Assembly: GCA_032622095.1 (NCBI GenBank)
Contig: CP136066.1
Span: 107,219,319-107,283,318 of the forward strand
Reading direction: 5' to 3'
From: Siphonodentalium dalli
Lineage: Eukaryota > Mollusca > Scaphopoda > Gadilida > Siphonodentaliidae
Length of the DNA stretch: 64,000 nt
Below, piece after piece: positions 1-25,480 of the stretch; within the stretch, counting starts at the first letter, position 1, and each line of letters starts with the position of its first letter. The translations under genes and the position numbers were made by a program. The notes beneath the pieces are model-generated. The model saw only the letters and a program-made list of their open reading frames with translations. It did no database searches and had not been told where the DNA came from.

Positions 1-310
1 CGAATTGGCATTTTGTCATGTGGGCTTTCGTGAATAACTATCTATTTGCGATTTTCATTATTATTGGTGGCCATGTTGGACGCCATCTTGAATTCTGAAT
101 TTCCCCAAAGCGGATTTTAGCGGATTTTGGATCTGTTATACACGAGATTCTCCCGCGTCGAATGACACCAAAACCGCTTCTTCACCAATTTCTTCTGGGT
201 CTAACCCTCCGACGACCATACTACTTACTTTTTTCCTTCTACTATCATAAAGCTAAGTTTCCTTTGATAATTATTATATAATTTGAAAGTGAAAGTTTAC
301 GCAAATTTAC
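1..310. other. No gene recognised; repeat-like flank
   Basis: No coding potential is visible. A short stretch near 70-100 with GGCCATGTTGGACGCC and CCATCTTG resembles the CCATCTTGG words common in the satellites and dispersed repeats elsewhere in this window, so this is probably old repeat DNA. Confidence 0.4.
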
Positions 311-1935
311 AATGTGGTCGTGTCTTATCAGTTATCTGCAAGCAACAAAAGCACCGTTTGATGAACATGCTCTGTGCATGTGGTGTATCAGATGCAACAA
401 AAAATTTGGTATCCATGCCGATTTTGTCGCTCATATCTACATTCAAACTGGTCCAAGATTAAAATCAGACAAAACGAAGCCGTTATAAGCCCAGGCACAT
501 GCTCCTTCCTTGTGGCTCCCCCGGTTGTAGCTTCCACTCTTTTAGAGATTTCGGCTACCGGGCTCAGGATGCTAGTGAATAGTTCTCCCCTCACTAGCCA
601 AGCAGCTTGTGGTGATGGTTACCTGCAAGGTTCAGGGGATGGGGGGGGGGGTGGCTACCAACCTGTCCACATCTGGGTTCCTTGAGGGGATGTCAACTTG
701 CACCCTTGAGTTTTTGTACCCAGTGTGAATCTGCTACTCGACTAACCTTTGAACCACACCATCTTAAGCTATTAGTCTATATCACGTGTTTAGCTTGCCT
801 GGGGATGCGCCCTGTAATCTGTACTTCAATCCCTGCATGCACTCTGTCCCTGCTGGGTTTGGGCTGGGGCCACAATTACTGAACAGTCTTCCTCCATGTT
901 ATCCTCCTCCACCTCCATGGAGTTCAACTCTAGGTTAAAAAACAGTAGCCGTGACCATCTCCTCCTCGCCTCATAACAGCCTATCATCAGTTCAGATGGA
1001 TGTCGCTCCATCCCCAGGACAATCTCAACTCAGTACTTTTAGCTCAGGAAAGTGATGTTATTCTGTCCCTTCTGGGAAGATGGGCTTCTTATTGAACAAA
1101 GAGAAGTCTTCCCTCATTCGTCCCAAAAATGTTTTCATCTTTTTCATGCAATTTAAAACATTCTTGAATCAGGTGGCTTATTTTGCATTGAGCTGATACC
1201 CTTCCCCAAGAAGTATTGGGAGTTTGTCAGAAGAAGTTGGTCATGGATCGCACCTTCCTACATCTTCTGGGATTAGCCAATGTGGTAGCCTACTTGATTC
1301 ATTATGGACGACTCAATCTACGGCCTTTACAGATGTTTCTACAGACTCGATGGAAGGTGTCAGAACATTGTCTGATTCCGGTTACTCAAACAGTTTCTGC
1401 ATCAATGGGCAGACATTCCATGGCTCATAGTCAGGAATTCCATTGAAATCCCTTTCACCGCACTTCACTCTGTCAACAGATACCAGTGCAACCAGTTAGG
1501 GGGTGGATCCTTCCATTCAAAGAGACAGCAGAGGGCTACAGTGTTATTTTCTGACCCATTGGCAGGAGGTCACATCAGACTCAACTGGTGCTTTCAGACA
1601 ACAGCATGGTAGTGAGTTATCTCCCTCGTGAAGGTGGCACATGGTCTCCTAACCTCTGTCTATTGACCCAACTAGTGTCCACTATGTGTACGAAGTACGA
1701 CAATCTCCTGTCCATACAACATATTCCTGGCTGTATCAATGTATTGGGCGACCAGTTACACTCTATCTTATCGGGGCTTGGTCATCTCAATAGAATGGGA
1801 GTACAATCAACAAGTCAACCAGAGCCTGTGTTGCAAGTGGGGTCTTTCATCGGTCGACCTGTTTGCGAGAAGGTTGAACAACAAGCTCCCACATTATGTA
1901 TCACCATAATTCAGATTACACCGTAAGCTATTGAC
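311..1935 (+). mobile_element. Degenerate DIRS-like (tyrosine-recombinase class) retroelement remnant
   Basis: Several short frames in different registers together read like the end of a DIRS/Ngaro-type pol. Around 1083-1130 there is a reverse-transcriptase-like GLLLNKEKS stretch. At 1258-1360 the frame reads LHLLGLANVV and LRPLQMFLQTRW, typical of the RT-to-RNase H connection. At 1588-1760 comes an RNase H-like segment with LSDNSMVVSYL, REGG, SPNLCLLT and HIPGCINVLGDQL, which matches the DNxxVVxYL, GGTxS and HIPGxxNVxAD pattern. A Cys-containing stretch at 360-400 (DEHALCMWC) may be the end of the gag-like ORF. Frameshifts and stops separate the pieces, a poly-G run interrupts 636-650, and no recombinase or terminal repeats are seen. 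It is a dead fragment. Assignment to DIRS rather than a related class rests on motif memory only. Confidence 0.6.
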
Positions 1936-2237
1936 CATGCATAGAACAGATAAAATAAATATTAAATGCCAAATATTAGCAACTAAGAACAACTTTATTT
2001 AAATAAAACACTGTCAAAAACATTCATCAATTTGTCACCAAATACATAACGCAAACATACTTAGGTTCGAAGTGAATACTTTATTGACATCACTTAACGT
2101 ATTGCCCCAGCAATAAATCGACCTCACACTTGTGCCATAAATTGACAGCCAATATAAGCAATCAAGTTTAGTGTTGTGTATTTGCCATACATGCATGTGG
2201 AATGAATTCCTTTTACATTTTATGCTTCTTTTTCCAG

Positions 2238-15017
<12,780 letters not shown>

Positions 15018-15252
15018 CATCAGATGTCATTTTGTAGATGTATCTGTAATTTTGTATGTGTGTATATTCTGTCATCAAATCAGTTTCTTTGGATATAATT
15101 ATTTGCTGTTCAGAAGTAAATACTGGTAACGAGTCCACCTTCCTTTTTGATTCACATGAGTATTGTCATCAATAACCAGGTCTGGCACATCCTAAATTCA
15201 ACTAGTTACATTAAATTATAGTTAAAGACATATTATGGACTTGTTCGAGTGC

Positions 15253-15258
15253 AATAAA
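15253..15258 (+). terminator. WDR61: Candidate WDR61 polyadenylation signal AATAAA
   Basis: This is the first AATAAA downstream of the stop codon (about 236 bases after it). It lies at the edge of a dispersed repeat, so the true cleavage site is uncertain. Confidence 0.4.
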
Positions 15259-15261
15259 CTT

Positions 15262-15590
15262 ATAAGTTAGTACTCAGGCACTATGCCAACCTGGGGAATG
15301 TATCATTCTACTAAGATCACCGAAAAATTCATATGAAACGACCATACCACTCCATAGAAAACATCACCTGAACTACGCTCAATTGTAAATATTTACACTC
15401 AATTCGGGACGCAACAATTGGCGATAAACTAACGAAAACTATGTCGCCATCTGGAGTCATTGCACTTAATTAATATGATGGTGTGTATTGTCAATATGGA
15501 TTAATATTCGTAAAAAATAACTACTTTGAACAAGATTATTCTCCATATCTATTTGATCACCCTACCGGAGTGTTTCACATCACTTTAAAG
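15262..15590 (-). repeat. Dispersed repeat family D, copy 2 (inverted)
   Basis: Reverse complement of the 5191-5535 repeat, ending ACCCTACCGGAGTGTTTCAC at about 15579. It forms an inverted pair with the direct copy that begins at 15669. Confidence 0.7.
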
Positions 15591-15668
15591 ACATATTATG
15601 TGCTCATTTTCTAAATCAAACCGATATCTTGCGACTCGGCCACTACACTCATTTGAAGAAATCATAAT

Positions 15669-16012
15669 TAAAGTGATGAGAAACACTCTGGTAGGGTGAC
15701 CATATAGAAAAGTAGAAATCTTTTTTTAAATAGTTATTTGTATGAATATTAATACAAATTTACAACACACATGGCCATTCTTATATATTAATTAAATGCA
15801 GCTACTCTCGATGGCATTATTATTTGCGTTAGTTTGTCATCGATTGTTGTGTCCCGAATCAAGATGTAAATCTTTACAATTGCACATAGTTCAGACGATT
15901 ATTTCTATGGAGTGATATGGTCGATTTGTTTAAGATTTTCAGTGATGTTAGTAGAATGCTACATTCCTCCAGTGGGCATATCGCCTGAATTCTAACTTAT
16001 CAGTTTCTTGCT
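15669..16012 (+). repeat. Dispersed repeat family D, copy 3
   Basis: Begins GTGATGAGAAACACTCTGGT and ends CTAACTTATCAGTTTC. Together with copy 2 it makes a large imperfect inverted repeat with a spacer of about 80 bases. Confidence 0.7.
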
Positions 16013-16074
16013 TTAGGAAGACACTATGTAATCGCACATCCCGTTGCACAGCCACATTAAAGTGTTAACCCTTC

Positions 16075-16325
16075 CATGATTGGAGCTTCCTGACATTTTT
16101 GCGAAAACCCTGTGCCAATGCAAGCTCTTATAAATTTGAGTCTCCCATAGGGAGCCTCGCATATATAAGAGAATGTATTGACCTAACAATATTTACCTTG
16201 ACAATGTAAGCCAATGCATTCCCTTAAATATGCGAAGCTCCCTTTGAGAGACTCGCATATACAAGAGAATGCACTTGCACAGGTGCTTATATGCTGCACA
16301 GCTCCTGTCATTAAAGAGTTAAAAA
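16075..16325. repeat. Hairpin repeat family F, copy 2
   Basis: Arms such as AGTCTCCCATAGGGAGCCTCG, ATATATAAGAGAATG and CATTCCCTTAAATATGCG pair with each other. The block starts AACCCTTCCATGATTGGAGC, which is the reverse of the end of copy 1 (near 5030-5060). Confidence 0.65.
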
Positions 16326-16559
16326 TAGTGCAGCAAATGAACAGGCTATAGATCAAATTTTATCCGAGACATTTTGCGCAAGATTACTTTTATTTACTTA
16401 TGATATGAGTATGCCCTTCTGAATGGAATTAATGGTGAAGGATAATAGCTTGTTTCTAAGAACTATTAGGCCAGTTTAGTGTTCACAGAATTCTCTACAC
16501 ACCATCACAAAATATTTGCGCAGCAACATTCACTTTTATCGTATTATTCCCCCCAAGTC

Positions 16560-16580
16560 CCCCCCCCCCCCCCCCCCCCC
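16560..16580. repeat. Poly-C homopolymer
   Basis: An uninterrupted run of about 20 C. No other context is identified. Confidence 0.8.
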
Positions 16581-16619
16581 ACCGAAAATTTCTCGGCTGA
16601 GGATATAGAAATGGGTTCC

Positions 16620-16925
16620 ATCCATCTTTCGGTCTGTCCCGAAAGGTTGCCCGAGTGTTATTTCGAACAATTATCAATGGATTTCAAACAATTTTGGTAT
16701 ATGAGTTTACAAGGGAAATATTTAAAGCAAGTTTGCAAGCTAGGCCCGGCCGGACATTTCACCAGAGTTACGGCCCTTTGATTGTCATTTTTTGGCGTTT
16801 AACACCCACAAAAACTAGTCCGGAGGTTATTTGGAACAATTATCAATGGATTTTAAAGATTTTTTGTGTATGTCTTCACAAGAGGAGTTTTGGAAACGAG
16901 ATTGCAAAGTAGGCCTGGCATACAT
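16620..16925. repeat. Short tandem duplication (~165-bp unit)
   Basis: GGTTATTT(C/G)GAACAATTATCAATGGATTT occurs twice, near 16655 and 16825. Each copy is followed by similar ATTTT(G/T)TGTATG-like and GCAAG/GCAAAGTAGGCC(C/T)GGC words, giving two diverged tandem copies. Confidence 0.5.
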
Positions 16926-17079
16926 TTTTACCACAGTATTAACTGGACTGAAGATTTGATCCACAGTATTAACTGGTTTGAACAATTGGAACATCAAGTG
17001 CAAAATGTTATTAAGGGGTAAAAATGTAAATTGGGCCATATGAAGATTATCAGTTTCTCAAACAACATCCACACTAAAG

Positions 17080-17945
17080 TTTAATTGTCCCCCGAAAAAT
17101 TTATTTTTGGGGGACTATTGTAATCAGCCCTGTCCGTCTGTGCGTCCCGTCCTTCTGTGCGTCCCGTCCGTCCGGAGTTATAACTCCAGTAATGATCATC
17201 CGATTTTATTGAAACTTGGTATGTAGGTGTCTCAACCAAGAACACAGGTGCTCTGCAATTCTTTTATGGAGTTATTTCCTTTTTTTCAACTCTTTTTTTT
17301 TACTTAGAAAATTTCTCACTTTTTCGGTTTCCGGATGATATCTCAAGTTTGGATCCTTTAATTGCAAATACCGTTTTTGAGTTTGATCCGATGATTTTTC
17401 CTAGAGTTATGGACTTTTTTCGACTTAGAAAATTCAATTTTCTTCTTTTTTCTTTGCTTTCCGGATGATAACTCAAGTTTGAACTGTTCAATTCAAAAGT
17501 CCGTTTTTTTGTGAGTCATTGATATCAAAATACAGGTCAAGTTCGAATTTGAGTTTGATCCGATGATATTTCTCAGAGTTATGGGCTTTTTGACTTAGAA
17601 ATTCAATTTGTCTTCTTTTTTCTTTGGTTTCCAGTTGATAACTCAAGTTTGGATTGTTTAATTGGAAATTCTGTTTTTCTGTATGAGGGTACCTTCATGG
17701 TGTAATCAACTCCTCCTACAGTTTTGATCGTAGATATTTGAAACTTCAGACTATTGTTACCCACATATTGGAGATGTGCAACACAACATGTATATAGATG
17801 ACGGAAAAATTATTTTTTTACGGAATTATTAACCCTTTCGACTTAGAACATTTCAACATTTTTTTTAATTTCTTTAACAAAGCGGCATTGACTTGCCACG
17901 TTGTCGGGGGACACTGTGGTCGGCCGACCTTTTATTTATTCTGCA
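17080..17945. repeat. Internally repetitive dispersed element (GATAACTCAAGTTTGGAT)
   Basis: GATGATAACTCAAGTTTG-like words followed by AATTG(C/G)AAAT and CCGTTTTT recur about every 110-160 bases, near 17335, 17465 and 17635. They are separated by GAGTTATGG(A/G)CTTTTT and GACTTAGAAA. The left edge begins with CCCCCGAAAAATTTATTTTTGG, and the right edge ends with GGGGGACACTGTGGTCGGCCGACC; a related end recurs near 52260-52285. There are no long frames. Confidence 0.5.
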
Positions 17946-19529
17946 GTTTGCATTCACATCGCATTATTGTTGAGAGCCTCTGACAAACCAATTGTCGTAA
18001 GCACAGAGGGAGGGAGATTGGGCTCCAGCATAATCTTTCAGTTTTTTTCAGTCCGCATGTGTCAAGCTACATAACATATGATTTTACTACACCTACACCT
18101 GTTCTCACCTGGGCGACAAACTAATCAGTGCCGGTGAAATCGAATTTACTTGTTAGGGAGCTAAATGAGGGAATTAGAGTCTGTCATAAACTATCTGCTC
18201 TTCTAGATATTCTGTTCTTGAAAGTCTTTTGTATGGCATTTTCAGATAATACCATTGATCACTGTGTTACTTGAACTTAATTCAACCAATAGGATGATGG
18301 GTAAATGTTTGGTAAACCAATCACTGGTAACGTTATTACAATGGTTGACTAGTATACCACATGCAGTCACCAAAGCCACTAATGAAAATATTTTTGTGGT
18401 TAGAATTTTCTGATATATCAGTGACAAAGATGCAAATATTAAAACTCCTCTTCATATGCATACATGTTTGCAATTGTATAATAAAGGTTTCGTTGAGTTT
18501 TGTAAATAAATATTTTATTACTTATGAATTGTTATGTTTCATTGTGAACGCTGATCATACCCCAATCTGTTTTATATTTGTATATTTAGCTATTGACTAG
18601 TTAACATTCTGTTACATTATGGGTTGTAGCTACACAATATGGAGCTATCTTAATTGAAACCCATGATATTTCCACATATCCAAGTGGACCCACTGAAAAA
18701 AATTCTTGTATTACTTAGCATCTTGCCGGAAATTACAACCCCGCAGAGATTTTCTGTGTCAGGTAGGAGCCTCATGTGGGAAATTGCAACTCAATTGAAA
18801 TTGTTCTGGTAGTTTGATTTTATCCAACCAGTATTTAGTGTGTAATTTGTTGATTTTAGCCCAATAGTCAAATATTTTCCTACATTCGGTCAAAGTTTTG
18901 GACTGAAGGATAACCAATGTCTTGGCTTTGATGATCAGTCCCGTTGGTTTCACGTTCAGACTCAAGCAGTCAGAGCATAGCTAACATGTTGTGAGACCAC
19001 CACCCCATTTTTTATATGCCTGTTTTTGGGTGATTCAGAACAGTATATGCTGGATTCAGAGTAACGTATACGTCCTATTTGCACCCCTCTGGGCGGCAGC
19101 CATTTTGGATCAATGTGTTGAGGTGTATGGAAGGGTGTCTAGGGGGAACACCCTTTGATAGAAATCTGTCAAGATACTAAGAAATGATTTAGTACCCCTC
19201 TGGGTGGTGGAAATTTTGGATAGGGGTTGGGTGTGCATGGAAAGAGTGTCTTGAGGCCAACTTTACAACACCTTTTGTTTTAATGAAATACCGAATTATT
19301 GAATAAGGAATAGGGCATAAGCTTAAATAATGGAAGTCACCTTTGTATCATAAACATGCCTGACCAATGAGAATAGGGATCTACTGTTGTGAGATTATGA
19401 GATATTTGGTGCATTTTCATTGATGCAGGTCCATTGTTGAAAATTCCAAGTGGGATATTGATTTGATCGATGCTGGCACCATCTTGTTTTCTTATCTGCC
19501 GACTCAGGGACATCACATCAGTTTGTGTC
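17946..19529. other. Intergenic, no gene recognised
   Basis: No exon with splice sites or motif is seen. Between 19060 and 19260 a pair of CCCCTCTGGG(C/T)GG words with TTTTGGAT and AGGGTGTCT suggests a weak two-copy duplication. Confidence 0.45.
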
Positions 19530-19795
19530 GAAGACACCTGTCCAGAAATGCTTCTCTCAATTAATATTGATTTTATATCAATATTTGTTTATATAATGCG
19601 AGAATCAATTGGGACATCTTTTAATTACTATTTTTAGAACAAATTGTGATAAGACGTTCAGGCGATCTCAGATAGAGTTCTGTTGCTATGCTCCGCAAGC
19701 CGTAAAATGTCCCAAATTAGTTTGATGTATTATACCAGAAAGTTCTAAATAAAATCAATATTAATTGATAGAAGCATTTCTGGACAGGGGTCTTC
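19530..19795. mobile_element. MITE-like element S, copy 1 (~266 bp)
   Basis: The left end GAAGACACCTGTCCAGAAATG, CTTCTCTCAATTAATATTGATTTTAT is mirrored by the right end ATAAAATCAATATTAATTGAT, AGAAGCATTTCTGGACAGGGGTCTTC. The terminal inverted repeats are about 45 bp. A related but interrupted copy occurs at about 61975-62480. No coding capacity. Confidence 0.75.
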
Positions 19796-20185
19796 AATTC
19801 ATATTATTTTATCACCAGGAAACTATATAAAACTTATATATGACTATTTTCCGAATAGAATCAACTAAATGGGAATGGAACTAATCCGATTGAAATAGAA
19901 CCGATTGAAATTGAACATTCTCAGTCTGTCCTTATGACTTGGGCAATTAAGTTTTCGTTATTATCGCGTTCTTTTGGGACTACAAAATTAAGAGGAATGG
20001 AAAAGTGAATCAAATTCACCTTGACAGTTCAAAAATTGGGTTTTTCCTGTTAAAATTTCCAAAAAGTTTTTATTCCTGTATAATCAGATAGAATCATAAC
20101 AAAACACAATGCATCGTCACAAAATCGTATAGAATGACTTCCGATGTAACCGTTCCTTCAGTGGCGAAAATGACCATTTAAGAAA
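19796..20185. other. Intergenic, no feature recognised
   Basis: AT-rich sequence. Right after element S, CTATATAAAAC and related words also follow the second S copy near 62465, so the element may extend slightly further. Confidence 0.4.
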
Positions 20186-20186
20186 T

Positions 20187-20615
20187 GGTTAGAGCACAAT
20201 AATTGTTCTTTACCAGAATCAATCGAGTCGAAGATGAGATTTATTCTGGTAAAGAACAATTCGCGTGCTCTGACCGACTAAGAGCACAATTGATCCCACA
20301 TAATTCAATCAACTGGAAATGTGCCGTTGAGCGTGTTTTGACCACGACGCACAATTGGACACAATAGCCGGTTAGCCACGCCCATATTGCAACAACGTGA
20401 TTAACATGAACTCTTCGCCGTTGAAAGTGAATAGATATGTCCGAAACAACAGGGACTGGTCCCACTTTGAAGCGCCCGTGCGATTTGTATGTTATGAGTT
20501 GCGTGTGCCTAACAATGGGATAATCATTGAACTATTCCTTCGCCAGCCTTTGAAATTGTTGTTCTTTACCAAAAATCAGGGAACGATTGCAACAATGGGA
20601 TTGTGCTCTAAAACA
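20187..20615. repeat. Fold-back repeat with AGAGCACAATAATTGTTCTTTACCAG arms
   Basis: AGAGCACAATAATTGTTCTTT (20190-20210) pairs with AAAGAACAATTCGCGTGCTC (about 20252-20271). A further AGTTGTTCTTTACCA/TTGTGCTCT pair closes near 20560-20610. It is a nested hairpin with no coding function. Confidence 0.55.
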
Positions 20616-21940
20616 AAATAAAGGCACTTTTATTGGCAGTATCATTTGGCCCAACCAACATCATAGCTAACTTAGGAGGACCCACCAACGTATAGCAAAT
20701 TAGCAGGACCAGGTTGGTTTCTTTTCCTATGATACCGGGATGTATATATAATGGCCGATTGCGTGCTGGAACGGCTTGGGGCATGCAGCGGATCGAGCGT
20801 GTCACAATCTCTTCTGATTCAACTGAAAAGCACACGATATTATTAATTATTTATCACATGGACACCTATAAACACCCACATGCCGATGTTGTATTGAGGT
20901 TTTTATTTTCTTCTGACAAGTCCTTCTATGACCTCCGGTGAGATATCGAATGTTTAGACATTTCCCGCGAGTGGACCACGACAATGCGACTATCGGACGA
21001 TGTAGTCAGTCAATCAATGGATATCGGTGGCATAAACAAATAGAGCCCCATAACGGATAGTGTGAGCTATACTATAAACTATATACGATCCGTTCAGATC
21101 CATTGATCTGAGCTTTCTTTGTACCCGTTCAAACACTGAAAGCTAAGATCACTTAAATATGTACAATATCGGCATTTATATTCTACTGTACGTATATACT
21201 GCTAATAGATTATACAAGGCGACATGGACGGGTCGGGTCCGTGTATTCGGTTGAAGTGTTTAAGAAAAAGGACTTAACTATCGTGTAAGGTAAGAAAACT
21301 GATATATTCTTTTTTAAATCTCAACAACACTTAAAACTATGTTCTGTCTTCACCAAAGAGAAAGTATTTACATCGTCGAAGACCGGATTTTATTTAACAG
21401 CACTATTGAAACGCAGATGCGACCTTTGTCTCGCTCACCACACATGTGTCATCCCTGATAACCTTAAAGATGCACTATCCTATATGGCACCATAAAACCA
21501 GCATATTTATGTACGTTTTCTGCTCCCGAAATTAATTAGATTGCCCATTATAACAGGAAGTATTGATGGCGAGATATCAACTTTCAAATTATAGAAGTTT
21601 TAGTACGTTTTGAATTTGTGTCAGACAGCAGAGCCTAGCAAAAATTCCAATGATGTCTGATAAAGAGTGTCGATACTTCTGTCGCCCAAAAAGCGGAAGA
21701 TAATATTTAAAGAGCGTTATCAATTACGACATTTTATGATAATTGTCGACGTATTATGGATGATTTTGTTGATTTTCGCGATTTCTGTCATATTGAAGTA
21801 TGGCGGTTGGAAATGATTGTCATTTTCATCTAGTTTTCATCCAATATATACTTCCACAACATTTATCATTAACTGCGATCAACAATTATGTCTTGGGAAC
21901 GAACATATGTCAATCATGCATCCAGTTGAAGAGAAATTTG
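20616..21940. other. Intergenic, no feature recognised
   Basis: Short open frames exist on both strands (up to about 75 residues), but none shows splice-site context or a recognisable motif. Confidence 0.45.
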
Positions 21941-22055
21941 ATTTTCAATTAATTGGTCGGGTCAGTTAAAACCTACAATATACTGGCATCACACCGAACA
22001 CGTGCGCAGCTATACTGTCCGCGCACACCTGTGTTTTCTGTGAGCGTGAGAATTA

Positions 22056-22315
22056 TGAGGATGATTATGATGTTGTTGACGTCGTTGATGATGACGATAA
22101 CGATGATAATGATGACGACGACGAAGACGATGATGATGATGATGACAAAGATAATGACAATATGCATGCTGATGTTGAAACACTCACGACGATGACGGCG
22201 CTAAGGATGATGCATGATGATGGTGGTGGTGATGATGACGTCGACGACGGCGATGATTATGATTACGACGACGATGATGACGACGATGATGATGACGAAG
22301 AACACGACGAATTAC
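22056..22315. repeat. GAY/GAT-GAC trinucleotide microsatellite
   Basis: An imperfect (GAT/GAC)n tract. It produces poly-Asp on the plus strand and Ile/Val-rich frames on the minus strand, which should not be read as proteins. Purity is broken near 22150-22210. Confidence 0.85.
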
Positions 22316-22538
22316 ACTTACGGACCTCGACCGCCAAACGCAACGGCCATACTAACATTGTGTACATAGCTCTGTATATACGTTTTTCACTCTGTATTGC
22401 ATAGAAATTATATGATTGAGTGAATTAAAGCAATTCAATTCACGCCACACCGATTAAGATTGTCGAGAAACCTTACTGGCTAATGAAGTGACATACATTT
22501 ATTTTACAATATTCCGGCCCCGAATTTACTGTTTATGG

Positions 22539-23020
22539 TTAAAGGTACTCAATCCGATAAAACTTCTCCCAATTACTATGGCTTCGTGGGTCAAAAATAT
22601 TTGATTCGAGTCGAGGAAGTCACCCATCAAAGCTCAGATTTGTTAGATATCGATTTTAGAAATCTATTATTTTTCATTATCGGGAATACTTTCTGGCCCA
22701 GAACGCAGTCAAAATTGCGTTATTATTACCACTTGATTTTAGAGTTATCCATCCTTGTCTGTTTGAATAGAGTTTTGGTGTACACATCTCGAGCAGGATA
22801 CGAAATTGACGGCAATTATTAGTACTCATCTCGAGAATATAACAAATTTCAAAAATCAATATCAAATAACTCTGAGCTTTGTTTGATGGGTTCCTCGACT
22901 CGAATCAAATATTTTTTACCCCCAAAGCCAAAGAAATAGTAATATAGGACCCTCTGATCGGATTGTTGTTGTTGGAATCTGTTGAGATGGGGACCCTCTG
23001 TTCGGATTGAGTACCTTTAA
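22539..23020 (-). mobile_element. MITE-like element B, copy 2 (inverted)
   Basis: Runs from TTAAAGGTACTCAATCCG to CGGATTGAGTACCTTTAA. Read on the minus strand it follows copy 1 (5838-6327) almost base for base, including CAACAGATTCCAACAACAAC and AATCCGATCAGAGGGTCC. Length about 482 bp. The close match suggests relatively recent activity. Confidence 0.85.
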
Positions 23021-23149
23021 ATTATTAGAGTATAGCTGTCTCACGGTGGTTTGATTTTTCATGTCTGGCACAACATCAGTTGGAAGTTCAGACCGAAGAT
23101 AGTTTGATTTTTGTCCGATAGTTAGATTATCAAACCAGACTGAGTAATC

Positions 23150-23735
23150 ATTATGCGCGCCGCGTGTATAACTGGTGGAGAGATTCTCGTTTCCCGTGGG
23201 AGCTGACATTATCAATGGGTGATTTATTTATAGAATGGGAATTTTTGGGATGATTAAAAGTCAAACTGCGAGCTGGAGGCCGAACCCGGTAAAAGGTGTA
23301 GTTGGGGAATTTCAATTTCGTTTATTGTCGTTAATCAACGTTGATTAATATTGATTTTTGGTTTGTGATAAACTATATGTCAATTACAAATAAAAGAAAT
23401 TTCTGCATCCCACTGGGGGTTGTGGTCGGAGACGGTCGAGTCGGCCGCCGGTTCGTTAATTAGGTGCTGGTTGTTATTGTTATTTTAACGGAATTCTGAG
23501 TTGGTCATTCGCAAAACCAATATATTTTATATTCTACAATTACAATCTTGGGTTTATAATATATGATCTTGAGCGCGTTACCATTTCTGACATTGGTTTT
23601 CTTGTTGAGATATGTGTTGCTTTTATATGCTGACAAAAGTCGAATATTTACCCGCTGTCGATTTTGCGACTGAAATGCCGTATATAGTATAGGGGGTGTC
23701 AATCTGATCATGTTTATGTGATCTATCATCGATAC
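23150..23735 (+). repeat. Dispersed repeat E, copy 1
   Basis: Contains CGCGTGTATAA, TTTATTTATAGAA, TGGGATTTTTGGGA-like words, ACTGCGAGCTGGAGGCCGAA, CCGGTAAAAGGTGTA, then GAGTTGGTCATTCG, AATATATTTTATATTCTA and GAGCGCGTTACCATTTCTGAC. The same order recurs at 44385-44885, and the last part again at about 43520-43625. Possibly a SINE-like or non-autonomous element. Confidence 0.65.
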
Positions 23736-25105
23736 ACCACACCCCTGCTTAATTCATGAGTTATAGTCTCATGACAAACAGGGAATGGATTTTTTTTAAA
23801 CAGTGAACGAAGCTGAGTTTCTCAATAATGATTGTCCAACACAGAATATCTAATTGAGCATACATGACATACAACATATAGGCAAGACAAACTCCACAAC
23901 CAATTATTAGAGCTTTGTAAATATGCCGATCGTGACATTACGTCGATATATTATTGTATAGAGTTTTAGTTATAAATGGATAGATAAATCGTGGTAGCAA
24001 AACTTGACGCTTCCATCTCATCATTTCCGCTGAGAATAATGTCAAGAAGACCCTATTGGTTTCAGTAAATGATAGGTCGATAGAACAAAAAACGTCAATT
24101 GATGAGCCACAAAAGGTTATAAGAAATTACAGCGGAGACTTTTGTTACTTAATCCCGATTCATTAGACATAGTTTATCGAACTTATTAGTTTTTGGTCTT
24201 TAATCCCGATTGCTTATACCCTTTTAAGGGGGATAGACGCACGTTTTGCATAAATCCAGCCAAAAAATGGCAAGATCGAGATTTTCAACAAAGAATATCT
24301 CTGAATCTATCTGCCAAAAAAATCTTGAATTTCACATATTGACATCTTCATTATATATAGAATCTGAGCAACTATTAAGAGACAACGAAAACAATGGATT
24401 AACATGAGGTTGAAAATATTATATTTTTGTTGTCCCTTTCGGTACCAAGAAACTTCTTGAATAATTAATAATTTGACACAACCCTCCAATCACCAAATAG
24501 CTTGCCTCTATGAGAGGATGCTTCATTTGCATCATAATCATAGATTTTTTAATTGCAGAATTAGACCACATTGTTAAAGTGGTGTGATGCTTATCATATA
24601 TTTGAATGCGTTTACTATGCACACTGCCACACAGGAACTCTTCGATAGTTTGATACAATTTGGTAATATAACCCCGGAAAACGTGATAATATGGAAATGT
24701 CCATGGCTGTTCATAAATATATTGCACTGTGACGTGTCAGAACGATTCTCGTGAACGCAGTGGGCTTGGGTCAGTCTTACTACAAAACTTCTTACTTTCT
24801 TACTACAAAACCTAATACAAAACAAAATTACATACCTGTATGGGACTTACCCAATATATCATTTTCTTTGTTGCACTAATGGAAATGTTTTATTTGTATA
24901 TATTTATTTACCTTTTTTTTTGCCGCATTATACTTTGTTCAGTAAAGCACCGCCCGATTATAAACATTATAAATACACCCAATTCTCTAGACCTTCTTTG
25001 TTTATTTGGGAACGGGACAATTCTAAGTGTCGGCATTTGTGTCCCAATCCCAATTGTTTTATGTATATATATACATGCATATATGGCAATAAAATATGTT
25101 TAAAC
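23736..25105. other. Intergenic, no feature recognised
   Basis: AT-rich, with several overlapping short open frames on both strands and no recognisable motif or splice context. Confidence 0.45.
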
Positions 25106-25480
25106 TAAAGTTACGTGAAACACTCCGACATGGTGATCAAATAGAAATGGAGAACAATCTTGCCCAAAGTAGTTATTTTCACAAATATTATATCCCAATT
25201 GACAACACATACCCTCATTCTTATATATTAATTAAATCCAGTGACTCTTGGTGGCGAAATCGTTTCATTAGTTTATCGCCGATAGATACGTCCCGAATCG
25301 AGAAGTAAATATTTGCAATCGAGCGTTTAGTTCGGACGATGTTTTCTATGGAATGATACAGTCGATTTGCTTGAGATTTTCGGCGATGTTAGTAGAATGC
25401 TGCATTCCTCCAGATGGCATAGCGCCTGCCCGCACGTACTTACTACTTACTAACACTGACTTATAAGTTTCACACACTCG
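25106..25480 (+). repeat. Dispersed repeat family D, copy 4
   Basis: AAAGTTACGTGAAACACTCCG at the left and TTATAAGTTTCA near the right. The internal words CAAAGTAGTTATTTTCACAAA, ATTAAATCCAGTGACTC and TGCATTCCTCCAGATGGCAT match the other three copies. Confidence 0.7.

Noticed and set aside
360..440. C2H2 zinc finger (CxxC...H) gene near the window start
   Set aside because: Only one His fits, the frame stops soon after, and the stretch fits the Cys-containing end of a DIRS-type gag better.
22056..22404. Poly-Asp and Ile/Val-rich open frames as acidic or membrane proteins
   Set aside because: They are direct translations of a GAT/GAC microsatellite on either strand, with no start context, splice sites or conserved segment.
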